Source: Arcanobacterium sp. S3PF19
Lineage (GTDB): Bacteria; Actinomycetota; Actinomycetes; Actinomycetales; Actinomycetaceae
Length of the DNA stretch: 64,000 bases
NCBI RefSeq assembly: GCF_000758825.1
Contig: NZ_JRMX01000013.1
Coordinates: forward strand, 243,432 to 307,431
Direction: 5' to 3'
Position numbers and translations under genes: made by a program. How positions within the stretch are numbered: position 1 is the stretch's first letter; every line of letters starts with the position of its first letter. A model generated the notes under the pieces. It was not told where the DNA came from and searched no databases. It worked only from the letters and a program-made list of their open reading frames with translations. Of the stretch, positions 16,704-26,383 are shown one piece after another.

Positions 16704-17147
16704 GTGCGCACGTATTCACCAAAGCCCGGCGATGTAGAGAAAAAGTGGTACATCATTGATGCAACCGACGTCGTCCTCGGCCGCTTGGCAGCTCAGGTTG
16801 CCACCCTGCTCCGTGGGAAGCATAAGCCAAATTTCGCACCTAATGCGGACACCGGCGATTACGTTGTAATCATTAACGCGGAGAAGGTCGCTCTGACCGG
16901 TTCCAAGCGTGAACAAAAAATTGCCTATCACCATTCCGGTTATCCGGGCGGACTGAAGGCAACATCTTACACCGAACTTCTTGCGGCAAATCCTGAAAAG
17001 GCTGTGATGAAGGCGGTAGCTGGCATGCTTCCAAAGAACACTCTGGGGCGTCAGCAGCTCACAAAGCTTAAGGTTTACCGCGGTGCCGAGCATCCGCATA
17101 CTGCTCAGCAGCCGGAACCCTATGAGCTTAAGCAGGTCGCACAGTAA
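16704..17147 (+). CDS. rplM: 50S ribosomal protein L13
   Basis: The 147-residue protein is full length for L13, an early-assembling large-subunit protein. Family motifs include [39 protein letters not shown] and the [10 protein letters not shown] loop. The start codon is GTG with GAAGG upstream. The 260-bp leader from 16444 contains no gene and may carry regulation. rpsI follows 37 bp downstream, forming the classic rplM-rpsI operon. Confidence 0.97.
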   Translation: MRTYSPKPGDVEKKWYIIDATDVVLGRLAAQVATLLRGKHKPNFAPNADTGDYVVIINAEKVALTGSKREQKIAYHHSGYPGGLKATSYTELLAANPEKAVMKAVAGMLPKNTLGRQQLTKLKVYRGAEHPHTAQQPEPYELKQVAQ

Positions 17148-17184
17148 CCCCGGCAGTGAACCGGAATAGATTTTAAGGAGTACC

Positions 17185-17673
17185 GTGGCTGAGACCACCG
17201 TCGAAACCGAGGAACTGGAGGAAGCTCCAAGTTCGTATACCAGCGAGAGCGAAGCTCCGCAAACGGGTAAGGGCGCATCCCTTACCGCACCGGGACAGGG
17301 CTTAGGCCGCCGTAAGGAAGCCATTGCCCGTGTCCGACTCATTCCAGGTACGGGAGAATGGAAGATCAACGGCCGTTCTTTGGACGACTACTTCCCGAAC
17401 AGACTGCACCAGCAGCTTGTCAATTCTCCGTTTGTGCTTCTCGACATCGAAGGCCGCTTTGATGTCGTGGCGCGGATCAACGGCGGCGGACCTTCCGGTC
17501 AGGCAGGTGCGCTGCGTCTTGGAATTTCCCGCGCACTGAACGAGATCGACCGTGAGGCAAACCGTCCGGCCCTGAAGAAGGCAGGATTCCTTACGCGCGA
17601 TGCCCGTGCGGTGGAACGGAAGAAGGCGGGTCTGAAGAAAGCCCGCAAAGCTTCTCAGTTCTCCAAGCGCTGA
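17185..17673 (+). CDS. rpsI: 30S ribosomal protein S9
   Basis: A 162-residue S9, whose C-terminal tail reaches the P-site tRNA anticodon loop. The conserved core starts at [19 protein letters not shown] (about residue 35), continues through [21 protein letters not shown], and ends [12 protein letters not shown], the expected SKR terminus. The first 30 or so residues are an acidic extension common in actinobacteria. The GTG start is preceded by AAGGAG. A terminator follows at 17689. Confidence 0.97.
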   Translation: MAETTVETEELEEAPSSYTSESEAPQTGKGASLTAPGQGLGRRKEAIARVRLIPGTGEWKINGRSLDDYFPNRLHQQLVNSPFVLLDIEGRFDVVARINGGGPSGQAGALRLGISRALNEIDREANRPALKKAGFLTRDARAVERKKAGLKKARKASQFSKR

Positions 17674-17688
17674 GTATTTTTCAAATTT

Positions 17689-17720
17689 GGGGACGGACCT
17701 GTGGTCCGTCCCCATTTTTC
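17689..17720 (+). terminator. Terminator of rplM-rpsI
   Basis: An 11-bp perfect stem (GGGGACGGACC, 17689-17699, with 17703-17713) has a 3-nt loop and is followed by ATTTTTC. Confidence 0.92.
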
Positions 17721-17768
17721 TGTAAAAGTGGAATAATTGTGTGCGGATGGATGATTTTAGGAGGAAAT

Positions 17769-19100
17769 ATGGCACGACTATTCGGTACCGACGGTGTGCG
17801 CGGTCTGGCAAATGCGGAAATTACGGCTCCTTTTGCGCTGCGTCTGGGGGAGGCCGCTGCGCGTGTGCTGACCGGGAAAAACATTTCCCACCGTCCGCGG
17901 GCAATCATCGGCAGGGATACCCGGCAGTCTTCGGGAATGCTTTCGCACGCTTTGGCGGCCGGCCTGGCGAGCGCGGGAGTGGATGTGGAGCATGTGCGGG
18001 AAATACCCACTCCCGGAGTGGCTTATCTGACCGCCGAGGAAGACTATGATCTGGGGGTTGTGATTTCGGCGTCGCACAATCCTTTTCAGGACAACGGGAT
18101 TAAATTTATCAATGGCGACGGGTTTAAACTGGACGACGCAATAGAAGACGAGATCGAGGCACTTTTGGGCAAAGACTGGGACCGTCCCACGGGCGCCGGT
18201 GTGGGTGCCATTTCCGAGAGTGCGGCCGTATCCGACCGTCTTTATATGGATCATCTGATTGACTGCGGAAGGGATCTGCACGGTTTGCGCATCGCGCTGG
18301 ACTGCGCGAACGGCGCCGCTTCCGATGTTGCGCCGCGGGTGTTCCAGAAACTGGGAGCGGACGTGGTTGTGATCAATGCCGCGCCCGACGGAAAGAACAT
18401 CAACGATTCGTGCGGATCGACGCATCCGGGGCAGCTGCAGGCACTGACCGTGGCAACCGGTGCGGATTTCGGTTTCGCTTTTGATGGGGACGCCGACCGC
18501 TGTCTGGCCGTGGACCATGCCGGGAACCTGGTGGACGGCGACCAGATTATGGGGATGCTTGCCGTGGCAATGAAACGCGAGGGACAGCTGAAACGCAATA
18601 CGCTCGTGCTGACGGTGATGTCGAATCTGGGGCTGCATCTGGCAATGCGCGACAGGGGAATAAAAACCGTATCCACGAAGGTGGGAGACCGCTACGTGCT
18701 CGAAGAAATGCTGGCGCACGGATATAACCTGGGCGGCGAGCAGTCCGGGCACGTGATTAATCTGGACCGGGCAACAACGGGCGACGGCACGCTTACGGCC
18801 GTATCGGTGGCGTCCGAGGTGGCAAAGCAGGGCAGAAAACTGGCGGAGATGGTGGAATTTGTGCAGCGTCTGCCGCAGACACTGATTAATGTGCCCAACG
18901 TGGACAAAACAAAAACCGAATATGTGGAACGGGAAGTGGCGCAGGCGGAAGCGGAACTGGGAGAAACGGGCAGGGTGCTGCTCCGCGCTTCGGGCACAGA
19001 GCCGCTGATCAGAGTGATGGTGGAGGCGCAGACGCAGGAAGAGGCAGACCGTATTGCCCGCAGTTTGGCCGATACGGTCCGGGAAAAGCTGTCTTTGTAA
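17769..19100 (+). CDS. glmM: Phosphoglucosamine mutase
   Basis: A 443-residue enzyme that interconverts glucosamine-6-phosphate and glucosamine-1-phosphate on the route to UDP-GlcNAc. It has the four-domain phosphohexomutase plan: MARLFGTDGVRG start, phosphoserine loop VVISASHNPFQDNGIKF with Ser102, metal loop DGDADRC (about residue 240), sugar loop GGEQSGH and phosphate loop RASGTEPLIRVMVE. AGGAGG precedes the ATG at 17769. glmS lies about 1.2 kb downstream with coaA antisense between them, so both amino-sugar genes cluster here. Confidence 0.97.
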   Translation: MARLFGTDGVRGLANAEITAPFALRLGEAAARVLTGKNISHRPRAIIGRDTRQSSGMLSHALAAGLASAGVDVEHVREIPTPGVAYLTAEEDYDLGVVISASHNPFQDNGIKFINGDGFKLDDAIEDEIEALLGKDWDRPTGAGVGAISESAAVSDRLYMDHLIDCGRDLHGLRIALDCANGAASDVAPRVFQKLGADVVVINAAPDGKNINDSCGSTHPGQLQALTVATGADFGFAFDGDADRCLAVDHAGNLVDGDQIMGMLAVAMKREGQLKRNTLVLTVMSNLGLHLAMRDRGIKTVSTKVGDRYVLEEMLAHGYNLGGEQSGHVINLDRATTGDGTLTAVSVASEVAKQGRKLAEMVEFVQRLPQTLINVPNVDKTKTEYVEREVAQAEAELGETGRVLLRASGTEPLIRVMVEAQTQEEADRIARSLADTVREKLSL

Positions 19101-19102
19101 CG

Positions 19103-20143
19103 TTACGCCGCCGGCGCGGATTTTCCTTCCTGTTTGCCGGGCCGGATCTGCGGACCGCTTTTTCGCAAAAACAGTTCGCGCACGCGGTGGTCTGAGTCTT
19201 TGCACAGGACCGCCGTGGCCCGCGCGCGCGTGGGGGCAATGTATCGGCGCAGATTGGGCAGATTAATCCGGTTCCATACGTCAAGGGCGTATTCCCGTGT
19301 TTCTTTTTCGCTCATCCGCAGATAGCGCCGGAAAAAAGAATTTTCGTCCGTGCGCGCCATTTCGCGCAGTTTAAAGACGCGCTGCAGGTACCAGCGGCAC
19401 AGGTCGTCTTCCGCGGCGTCCAGATACAGCGAAAAATCAAGATAATCCGCGGGGTCCGCACTCTTTGCCCCGTCCTGCGCCAAGTGTGCCGGGTTCGCGG
19501 AAAAAGGCTGCGTCTGCAGCACATTTATTCCTTCGATAATCAGAATATCCGCTTTGCCCACTTTTATGCGGCGGTTGGGCACAATATCGTATACCGCGTG
19601 ATCGTACAGGGGAACCTGAAGGTCATCCGCGCCCGATTTGGCCGCCGCCAGAAAATCCGTCAGTGCGTGCGGTCTGTAGGACTGCGGAAATCCCTTCTTT
19701 TGCATCATATCCGCGGCGATAAGCTCTTTATTCGGCAGCAGAAAACCGTCGGTGGCGATCAGCCGCACTTTCGGTCTGCCCGGCAGGCTGCCGAGCAGAG
19801 AGCGCAGAATCCGGGCTGCGGTGGATTTTCCCACGGCAACGGAACCGGCAATCCCGATAATCCACGGCGGCTCCGTTTTCCCCGTGCGCGCCGTGTGCGG
19901 CGGAAAATGCGCGGCGGAAGAGTCCGTGCCCCGGGTTTTGCACAGGTCGGACATCAGCGCACAGAGCACGCGGTACGCGCGATCCGTGCCGCCGGATATG
20001 CCCCAGGTTTCGCCGCAGGGGTGCGGATTTGCGTTCCCGCCGCCGGCCGGCTCAAAAAGCGAATCGGCCCGGCGGATAAGGTCCGGCCACTGCCGGGCCG
20101 GGATATCCGTAAAATAGCTTTTCCAATGCCGTTTTGCGTCCAT
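19103..20143 (-). CDS. coaA: Type I pantothenate kinase
   Basis: A 346-residue kinase for the first step of coenzyme A synthesis, pantothenate to 4'-phosphopantothenate. The P-loop GIAGSVAVGKST (Gly100-Thr108 region), the substrate motif RLIATDGFLLPNKEL, the SYDxxxYDIVPN-like segment DHAVYDIVPN, and LIIEGINVLQ identify the bacterial CoaA/PanK-I family. The ATG at 20143 has GGAAAG upstream and matches the family N-terminus; an in-frame ATG at 20194 is less likely. Its stop codon lies 2 bp from the glmM stop, with the two genes convergent and no room for a separate terminator. Confidence 0.95.
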   Translation of the reverse strand: MDAKRHWKSYFTDIPARQWPDLIRRADSLFEPAGGGNANPHPCGETWGISGGTDRAYRVLCALMSDLCKTRGTDSSAAHFPPHTARTGKTEPPWIIGIAGSVAVGKSTAARILRSLLGSLPGRPKVRLIATDGFLLPNKELIAADMMQKKGFPQSYRPHALTDFLAAAKSGADDLQVPLYDHAVYDIVPNRRIKVGKADILIIEGINVLQTQPFSANPAHLAQDGAKSADPADYLDFSLYLDAAEDDLCRWYLQRVFKLREMARTDENSFFRRYLRMSEKETREYALDVWNRINLPNLRRYIAPTRARATAVLCKDSDHRVRELFLRKSGPQIRPGKQEGKSAPAA

Positions 20144-20263
20144 AAATGTCTTTCCGTGTCTGCCGATATCCGTATTGTGCCTGTTTTCCGCCACAGTGCG
20201 AAATTATTTCGCTGCCGGAGAGTCAGATAAAAAAATTCCGCAAAATTATTGTAGTCTGTTCCT

Positions 20264-22123
20264 ATGTGCGGAATTGCAGGATACATAGGTTCAGATAATT
20301 TGTCACAGCATCCTCTGGAAGTCGTATTGGAAGGTCTGTCGCGGCTGGAATACCGCGGATATGATTCTTCGGGTGTGGCTGTGAACACGAAAAAAGAAAT
20401 TGCGATTCGGAAAAAAGTCGGACGGGTGGAAAATCTGCGTCGGGAAATCGAGAAAAATCCCGTCCCCGACGGTGTCTGCGCAATTGGGCACACGCGATGG
20501 GCAACCCACGGCAAACCGACCGACGCCAATGCGCATCCCCACTGCTCACAGACGAATAATGTGGCAATCGTGCACAATGGGATTGTTGAAAACCATCAGG
20601 AGCTGCGCAACGAATTAATTGCCCTCGGGCACACTTTCCGTTCCGAGACGGACTCCGAAGTTATCGCCCATCTGCTGGGGATTGCACTCGATGAGTGTGC
20701 AGATCTGCCCCGGGCGATGGCGAAGACGGTTGCGCGTCTGGAAGGATCATATGCGATTGTGGCCATTGCGCCTTCCCAGCCGCAGATGATAGTGGCGGCG
20801 CGGCGTAATTCCCCGCTGGTGGTGGGCCTGGGCGAGGGAGAAAATTTTCTCGGCTCGGACGTTGCCGCTTTTGTCGGGTATACGCGTTACGCAATGGCAA
20901 TCGACCAGGATCGGATCGTTACCGTTTTTCGCGACCGCGTGGAAGTTACGGATTTTGCCGGAAACAGGGTGGAACCGACCGTCTACGAAGTGGACTGGAA
21001 TGTGGATGCCGCGCTGCATGACGGGTACGACACGTTTATGGAAAAAGAGATCCACGAACAGCCGCAGGCCGTGGCGGAAACGCTGCGCGGACGTCTGACG
21101 GCCGACGGGCATCTGAAACTCGACGAGCTGCGTATCGGCGAGGAAGAGCTGCGCAGTATCGACAAAATTATCGTGGTTGCCTGCGGTTCCGCAGCTTATG
21201 CCGGGCATGTGGCAAAGTATGCGATCGAGCATTGGTGCAGAATACCGGTGGAAGTGGAGCTGGCCCACGAATTCCGTTACAGGGATTCGATCGTGAATGC
21301 CAAAACTCTCGTGGTGGCCATTTCCCAGTCCGGCGAAACGATGGACACGCTGATGGCCGTGCGCCATGCCGCGGAACAGGGCGCGCGCGTGCTGGCAATT
21401 GTGAACGTGTTTGGGTCCACGATTGCCAGGGAGGCGGATGCCGTGCTGTACACGCACGCGGGCCCGGAAGTTGCGGTGGCTTCCACAAAGGCATTCTCCG
21501 CCCAAATTACGGCAGCCTATCTTCTTGGTCTGTACCTGGCGGAACTGCGCGGAAACAAATTTTCCGACGAAGTGGCCGCGTATCTTGAAGAATTGGGGAA
21601 AATGCCGCAGCGGATCCGTAAAGTGCTTGAGCAGGAAGACAGGGTAAAAGCCCTGGCGGCACAGATGTCGGATGTGGACTCGGTGCTTTTTCTGGGCAGA
21701 CACGTAGGCTTTCCGATCGCTTTGGAAGGCGCGCTGAAACTTAAGGAACTGGCCTATATCCACGCGGAGGGATTCGCCGCCGGGGAACTGAAGCACGGGC
21801 CGATTGCCCTGATCGAAAAGGATCTGCCGGTGTTCGTTATCGTTCCCACGCCGCGCCGGCCGCTGCTGCACGCCAAAGTTGTTTCCAATGTGTCGGAAGT
21901 GCAGGCGCGCGGGGCACGGGTAGTGGTTATTGCCGAGGAGGGGGACGATGCGATCGACGATTCCGTGAAGAACGTGATCCGCGTGCCCCAATCCACACCG
22001 ACGCTGATGATGCCGCTGGTCACTGTGGTTCCGCTGCAGATATTTGCCTGCGAACTGGCTAAGCTGAAAGGCTATGACGTAGACAAACCCCGCAATCTGG
22101 CAAAAGCGGTAACCGTGGAATAG
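20264..22123 (+). CDS. glmS: Glutamine-fructose-6-phosphate aminotransferase (isomerizing)
   Basis: A 619-residue enzyme making glucosamine-6-phosphate from fructose-6-phosphate and glutamine. The N-terminal class II glutaminase begins MCGIAGYIG with nucleophile Cys2. Two SIS isomerase domains follow (VVACGSAAYAGHVAKYAIE and the later FLGRHVGFPIALEGALKLKELAYIHAE). It ends in the typical RNLAKAVTVE. No Shine-Dalgarno is seen. A TATTGT box at 20247-20252 ends 11 nt before the ATG, which fits a leaderless or very short-leader transcript. No glmS ribozyme is present. Confidence 0.97.
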   Translation: MCGIAGYIGSDNLSQHPLEVVLEGLSRLEYRGYDSSGVAVNTKKEIAIRKKVGRVENLRREIEKNPVPDGVCAIGHTRWATHGKPTDANAHPHCSQTNNVAIVHNGIVENHQELRNELIALGHTFRSETDSEVIAHLLGIALDECADLPRAMAKTVARLEGSYAIVAIAPSQPQMIVAARRNSPLVVGLGEGENFLGSDVAAFVGYTRYAMAIDQDRIVTVFRDRVEVTDFAGNRVEPTVYEVDWNVDAALHDGYDTFMEKEIHEQPQAVAETLRGRLTADGHLKLDELRIGEEELRSIDKIIVVACGSAAYAGHVAKYAIEHWCRIPVEVELAHEFRYRDSIVNAKTLVVAISQSGETMDTLMAVRHAAEQGARVLAIVNVFGSTIAREADAVLYTHAGPEVAVASTKAFSAQITAAYLLGLYLAELRGNKFSDEVAAYLEELGKMPQRIRKVLEQEDRVKALAAQMSDVDSVLFLGRHVGFPIALEGALKLKELAYIHAEGFAAGELKHGPIALIEKDLPVFVIVPTPRRPLLHAKVVSNVSEVQARGARVVVIAEEGDDAIDDSVKNVIRVPQSTPTLMMPLVTVVPLQIFACELAKLKGYDVDKPRNLAKAVTVE

Positions 22124-22148
22124 AAATTTATGTATCGGGGAGGGCACA

Positions 22149-23738
22149 ATGCATGAAGCGTTTGCGGAGCGTGATGTGTGCCGTGCCGTCGGTATTTTAC
22201 GCAGACAGGACGGGCAGACCTGCGCGAATGCGGCCTATGCCGCGGCGCAGGCTCTGCTGCGCATTATCCGCCGCGTCCGGGGAAAAGTCTCCGGAAGCAG
22301 CGTTTTGGTGTTGGCAGGTCCGGGGGAAAACGGGCGCATATCCCTGTCGGCCGGAACTTTTCTTGCGCGCCGGGGCGTGCGGGTAAAAGCGGTAACGGGC
22401 GAAAACACGCACCCGTGTGCCGCGCCGCCGCCGGAGGGATATATTTCCCGGTTTCGTCTCCCGGATTCGGACGTGCTGCGAAAACTTGCGGAAGAAGCGG
22501 ATGTCTGGGTTGACGGAATTTTCGGAAGCGGAATTTTGGGTGAGATACGCGAGCCGTACCGTACGTGGCTGAAAACGCTGCGGGACGTCCGAAGCGCCCG
22601 TGCGGGGCATTATCCGCCGCCGGCTGTGGCCGTTGATCTTCCCTCGGGTATCTCCGCAGACGGCACCGTACACAGCGGGTATGTGCTGCCTGCGTCGTAC
22701 ACGGTGGCCCTGGGGTGTTTCAGGCCCGCGCATCTTCTTCCGGCGGTGAATGCCGCGGAAGAAAAAGACTTTTTCGGTGAAGTGATTTTGGCCGATACCG
22801 GAATCATGCACACCCTGCGCGCCATACACGCCGAGCCTGCCGTGCGTCGGGTTGGGCGCGGCGACGTACGCGGCGTACTGACTGTCCCCACGCCTTCGGA
22901 CAATAAGTATTCGCGCGGCGTTCTGGGACTGTGCACGGGATCAAAGCGGTATCCCGGTGCAGGATACCTGAGCGCGGGGGCGGCTTTGAAAACGGGTGTG
23001 GGTATGCTTTGCTATCTCGGGGGCAGCCCGCAGATGCCGCTGAAATATCCGGAAGCGGTAATGGGCGGAAAAAACTGTGACGCGTATGTGATCGGCTGCG
23101 GAATTACGGATCGGGAATATCTGCGCCGGGCATACCGGAAGGCAGTTAGGGCAGGTGTGCCCGCGGTTTTGGATGCGGAGGCGATACCTGCCTGCGCCGG
23201 TCTGACGGGAAATGTGCCGACACTTTTGACGGCGCATCAGGGAGAATTAGTAAAACTCTATGCCGCGTGCGGGCAGTGGATTACTCTTTCGCAGATTCGC
23301 CGTAATCCGCAGCGGGCGGCAGCCGAGGCCGCCCGGATGACGGGCGCGGCCGTGCTGCTGAAAGGTTTTGTTACGGTGATTGCCGCGCCCGGGGGAGAGC
23401 TTTACGCGCAGGCCGATGCGCCGACCTGGCTTGCCGCCGCGGGCACGGGCGATGTGCTGGCGGGAATTGCCGGCTCACTGCTGGCATGTGCCGCTGCCCG
23501 GGCGAAACGGGAAACCGGGATGTGTTCCCGCGCCAAAGCCGAGGCCGACTCCCTGCCGGCAAAAATTGCCGCCTGCGCTGTGTTTCTGCACAGCAGTGCG
23601 GCTTCCCGGGCGGCGCGAGTTAAGACACATTCCCCGTCGTCTTTCGGAAATCCGATTTCCGCCGGCGATATTATCGGAGAGTTACCGGAAACTGTTTATC
23701 GGATTCTTTCTTCAAAGGAGGCAGCGTTCAGTGAGTAA
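22149..23738 (+). CDS. nnr: Bifunctional NAD(P)H-hydrate epimerase / ADP-dependent dehydratase
   Basis: A 529-residue fused repair enzyme that restores damaged hydrated NAD(P)H. The N-terminal YjeF_N epimerase part (about residues 1-215) has VLVLAGPGENGRISL and the Asp-containing VDGIFGSGILG and VDLPSGI motifs. The C-terminal ADP/ATP-dependent dehydratase part (about 230-520) has LTAHQGEL, LLKGF and AAGTGDVLAGIAG. Gly-rich N-terminal loop residues usually read GPGNNGGD; here GPGENGRI deviates. The stop codon overlaps the alr GTG start by 8 bp, so the two are translationally linked. This nnr-alr order is common in actinobacteria. Confidence 0.92.
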   Translation: MHEAFAERDVCRAVGILRRQDGQTCANAAYAAAQALLRIIRRVRGKVSGSSVLVLAGPGENGRISLSAGTFLARRGVRVKAVTGENTHPCAAPPPEGYISRFRLPDSDVLRKLAEEADVWVDGIFGSGILGEIREPYRTWLKTLRDVRSARAGHYPPPAVAVDLPSGISADGTVHSGYVLPASYTVALGCFRPAHLLPAVNAAEEKDFFGEVILADTGIMHTLRAIHAEPAVRRVGRGDVRGVLTVPTPSDNKYSRGVLGLCTGSKRYPGAGYLSAGAALKTGVGMLCYLGGSPQMPLKYPEAVMGGKNCDAYVIGCGITDREYLRRAYRKAVRAGVPAVLDAEAIPACAGLTGNVPTLLTAHQGELVKLYAACGQWITLSQIRRNPQRAAAEAARMTGAAVLLKGFVTVIAAPGGELYAQADAPTWLAAAGTGDVLAGIAGSLLACAAARAKRETGMCSRAKAEADSLPAKIAACAVFLHSSAASRAARVKTHSPSSFGNPISAGDIIGELPETVYRILSSKEAAFSE

Positions 23739-24876
23739 TTACCGGATTCACGGAGCAAATTTTCCTTCCCGCGCCCTGATTTCGAAGAAAGCTTTTGTGC
23801 ACAATCTGCGTCTTGCGCGAAAATGGGCAAAAGATGCGGAGATTATGGCGGTGATCAAAGCCGACGGTTACGGGCACGGAGCGGTCGAAGTAGGCGCATG
23901 GGCGCTCGGGGAGGGCGTGAACTGGCTTGCCGTCGCGCAGCTGGGGGAGGCTATTGAACTGCGCAAAGCATTAAACAGGCGGGGCAGGATGCTGGCATTG
24001 ATTGCCGAGCCGGGAGCGCCTTTCAGGCAGGCTCTGGAGCTGGGGATCGATCTTTCGGTGAGTGCGTCGTGGGCGCTCGACGAAATCGTTGCGGCAGCCA
24101 TCGAGACCGGGATTCCCGCCCGGGTGCACCTGGAGGTAGACACGGGAATGTCACGTGCCGGTTTTCTGCTTTCCGGGCTGAAAGAGATTATGCCGCAGTT
24201 TGCCGCCTATGTGCGTGGCGGTCTGATCCGCCCGGTGGGCCTGTGGTCCCATCTGGCGTGTGCCGACGATCCGCAGTCGGAGGTGACGGCGCGGCAGACG
24301 GCAGTGTTTGAAGAGGCGCGCGAAATTCTGCGTGAAGCCGGAATCACGGTGGAGTTCTGCCACCTTGCGGCCTCGGGCGGCATTTTGTGGCATCCGCAGA
24401 CGCATTATTCCATGGTCCGCCCGGGATGCATCCTGTATGGAATCAGTCCCGAACCGAAAATTGCCACCGCGGAGGAACTCGGGCTGCGTGCGGTAATGAA
24501 GCTGGAAGCGGATGTGGTTTCGGTCCGTGACGTGCCCGCGGGAACCGGGGTGAGTTACGGGCATACCGCGGTGCTGGGGGAAACGACACGGCTGGCAACG
24601 GTTCCGCTCGGATATGCGGACGGAATTCCGCGTCACGCCTCAAATACGGCAGAGGTGGTGACCGGCCGGCGCCGCTGCAAAGTGGTCGGGCGAATCTGCA
24701 TGGATCAGTTTGTGATTGAGGCCCCGCAGGCTGTTCCCGGCGATACGGTCACGGTTTTCGGTGACGCAAAAGACGCGGTGCCCACTGCCGATGACTGGGG
24801 TACGGTGTGCGATACTATTGGATATGAGATTGTGTGCCGGCTGGGCACACGGGTGCCGCGTTATTATGTGGATTAG
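23731..24876 (+). CDS. alr: Alanine racemase
   Basis: A 381-residue PLP enzyme making D-alanine for peptidoglycan. The PLP lysine is Lys43 in MAVIKADGYGHGAVEVG. The second catalytic base, Tyr, is in GVSYGHTAVL near residue 275. RPGCILYGISP and VCMDQF-like GRICMDQFVIE are also present. The GTG at 23731 is chosen because AAAGGAG lies 10 nt upstream and the protein then has normal length. It overlaps the end of nnr by 8 bp. tsaE follows 54 bp downstream. Confidence 0.96.
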   Translation: MSNYRIHGANFPSRALISKKAFVHNLRLARKWAKDAEIMAVIKADGYGHGAVEVGAWALGEGVNWLAVAQLGEAIELRKALNRRGRMLALIAEPGAPFRQALELGIDLSVSASWALDEIVAAAIETGIPARVHLEVDTGMSRAGFLLSGLKEIMPQFAAYVRGGLIRPVGLWSHLACADDPQSEVTARQTAVFEEAREILREAGITVEFCHLAASGGILWHPQTHYSMVRPGCILYGISPEPKIATAEELGLRAVMKLEADVVSVRDVPAGTGVSYGHTAVLGETTRLATVPLGYADGIPRHASNTAEVVTGRRRCKVVGRICMDQFVIEAPQAVPGDTVTVFGDAKDAVPTADDWGTVCDTIGYEIVCRLGTRVPRYYVD

Positions 24877-24930
24877 GGATGTCCCGAATCGGCGGCCGGA
24901 AGAAGCAGAGAGAAAAGAAGGCGAAAAGGT

Positions 24931-25461
24931 ATGGAATTAGTCCTGGAAGCGCCCTCCGTGGCCGATATTCAGGCCGTGGGCGCGGCGTTGGGCAGGCATG
25001 CGGCCGGCGGTGATTTGGTTTTGCTTAACGGCCCGCTGGGTGCCGGCAAAACAACAATGACGCAGGGAATCGCAAACGGTTTGGGAATTGATGCGAAGGT
25101 GTCTTCCCCGACGTTTGTGATCGTGCAGAATTATCACGGGTCCGGCTTGGATCTGGTCCATGTAGACGCATACCGTCTGGGATCGCTGGAGGAAATAGAC
25201 GCTCTTGATCTGGACAGTTCCCTGGATGTTTCCCTGACCGTGGTGGAATGGGGTGCGGGCAAGGCGGAGGTTCTTTCCCAAAACCGCCTGGAGGTTGAAA
25301 TTGACCGTCCTCTCGGCGCGCAGGAGGGGCAGGAGCCCGAAGATCTGTACGAGGATGCCCCGCGCGTGCTGAAGTTTCGTCCCTTCGGCGAACGTGCCCG
25401 CCGGTGGCTTGCGGACATCGCCGCGGACTGTGCGGCGTATGTGCCCCGGAAAGACGTCTGA
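24931..25461 (+). CDS. tsaE: tRNA threonylcarbamoyladenosine biosynthesis ATPase TsaE
   Basis: A 176-residue P-loop ATPase needed for the t6A modification of tRNAs that read ANN codons. The Walker A GPLGAGKTTM (Gly34-Met43), the conserved SSPTFVIVQNY and HVDAYRL blocks, and VVEWGAG are diagnostic. The C-terminal part is slightly extended and acidic. It works with TsaB and TsaD; tsaB lies one gene downstream, and tsaD is not in this window. Confidence 0.95.
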   Translation: MELVLEAPSVADIQAVGAALGRHAAGGDLVLLNGPLGAGKTTMTQGIANGLGIDAKVSSPTFVIVQNYHGSGLDLVHVDAYRLGSLEEIDALDLDSSLDVSLTVVEWGAGKAEVLSQNRLEVEIDRPLGAQEGQEPEDLYEDAPRVLKFRPFGERARRWLADIAADCAAYVPRKDV

Positions 25462-25474
25462 GAGCGGACCGAAA

Positions 25475-26383
25475 ATGCGGGCGAAGATATTTGCGGCAGG
25501 TGTGCTGGCGGCGGTGGGTGCCGCCGCGGGCGTGCCCGCCGGTTTTATTCCCCCGGCGGCCGGCGCCTGTGCGCCGTACGCGATGCACTCCGTACCCGTG
25601 CGCGCCATGTCCGACCACGATGTGCAGACATGGCTGGCCGATAACGGGAAGTCGCTGATTTTGGATCAGGTTGCCCATGTTTTTCCGGCTGTGGAAGCGG
25701 CCAAACGCGGGCAGTACGCATACGGCAGGATAAAACAGATCTCCGTGATTGTCCGCGGCGCCCAGGACCCGGCAGTGGCTTTTCGCGGCGGAGATTCCTG
25801 GGCTGTTCCCATTTTGGATCCGCTGCATAATCCGGTGGCGGTTTCGGTGATTAAAAATTCCCACGGCAAACCGATGCTTACGCACTCGTTTGCCGACGAT
25901 ACCCTTGCCGGGGAACTGCTCGTAATGCGCGATTCGGCAAAACTGTTTTACGATCCGCAGCTGAAGGGCTGGTTCAAAGAGTCAAACGAGTCGGTTGAGG
26001 CAGCGGACACGGATGCGCAGAACGTGCTGCTGGGCGCGCTGCCGGTGAAGAATTTTCTGCTGCAGCGGCAGGTGATAATTTCCGGGGGAAAAGATGCCAA
26101 TTCCGTGGTTGCCGAAACGATGCCCGCCGGTGCGCAGGAGCAGAATTTTTCCTTCGTGCAGCAGCTTCTGATTGCGGCCACGATTCTCGCGGTTTTGGGA
26201 GTGTCGGTAATTTGGCTGCTCAGTGAACGCAAATACGTGAGAACGGGAACGAAAAACGTACACGGAAGAGGTTTTGGGCAGTCGCATTGGAATATCGTTG
26301 AGCATGTTACCCGCAGGGGAAAATTAAAAGTTTTGAAAAACATTCCGAATGTAAAGGAAAAAGATGAAGTTTCTGACGATTGA
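25475..26383 (+). CDS. Uncharacterised exported/membrane-anchored protein between tsaE and tsaB
   Basis: A 302-residue protein of unrecognised family. A signal peptide-like N-terminus (MRAKIFAAGVLAAVGAAAGVPAG) precedes an extracytoplasmic domain of about 200 residues. One transmembrane helix (QQLLIAATILAVLGVSVIWLL, about residues 230-255) follows, then a basic cytosolic tail of about 45 residues. The predicted topology is outside domain, single span, inside tail. The ATG at 25475 is chosen for the signal peptide; its ribosome-binding site is poor. It begins 13 bp after tsaE and overlaps tsaB by 20 bp, so it is embedded in the t6A operon. Any link to tRNA modification is unproven. Confidence 0.75.
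   Translation: MRAKIFAAGVLAAVGAAAGVPAGFIPPAAGACAPYAMHSVPVRAMSDHDVQTWLADNGKSLILDQVAHVFPAVEAAKRGQYAYGRIKQISVIVRGAQDPAVAFRGGDSWAVPILDPLHNPVAVSVIKNSHGKPMLTHSFADDTLAGELLVMRDSAKLFYDPQLKGWFKESNESVEAADTDAQNVLLGALPVKNFLLQRQVIISGGKDANSVVAETMPAGAQEQNFSFVQQLLIAATILAVLGVSVIWLLSERKYVRTGTKNVHGRGFGQSHWNIVEHVTRRGKLKVLKNIPNVKEKDEVSDD

Noticed and set aside
20130-20263. Possible glmS ribozyme or riboswitch upstream of glmS
   Set aside because: The gap is only about 120 bp, is shared with the coaA start and shows no ribozyme core. The start looks leaderless.
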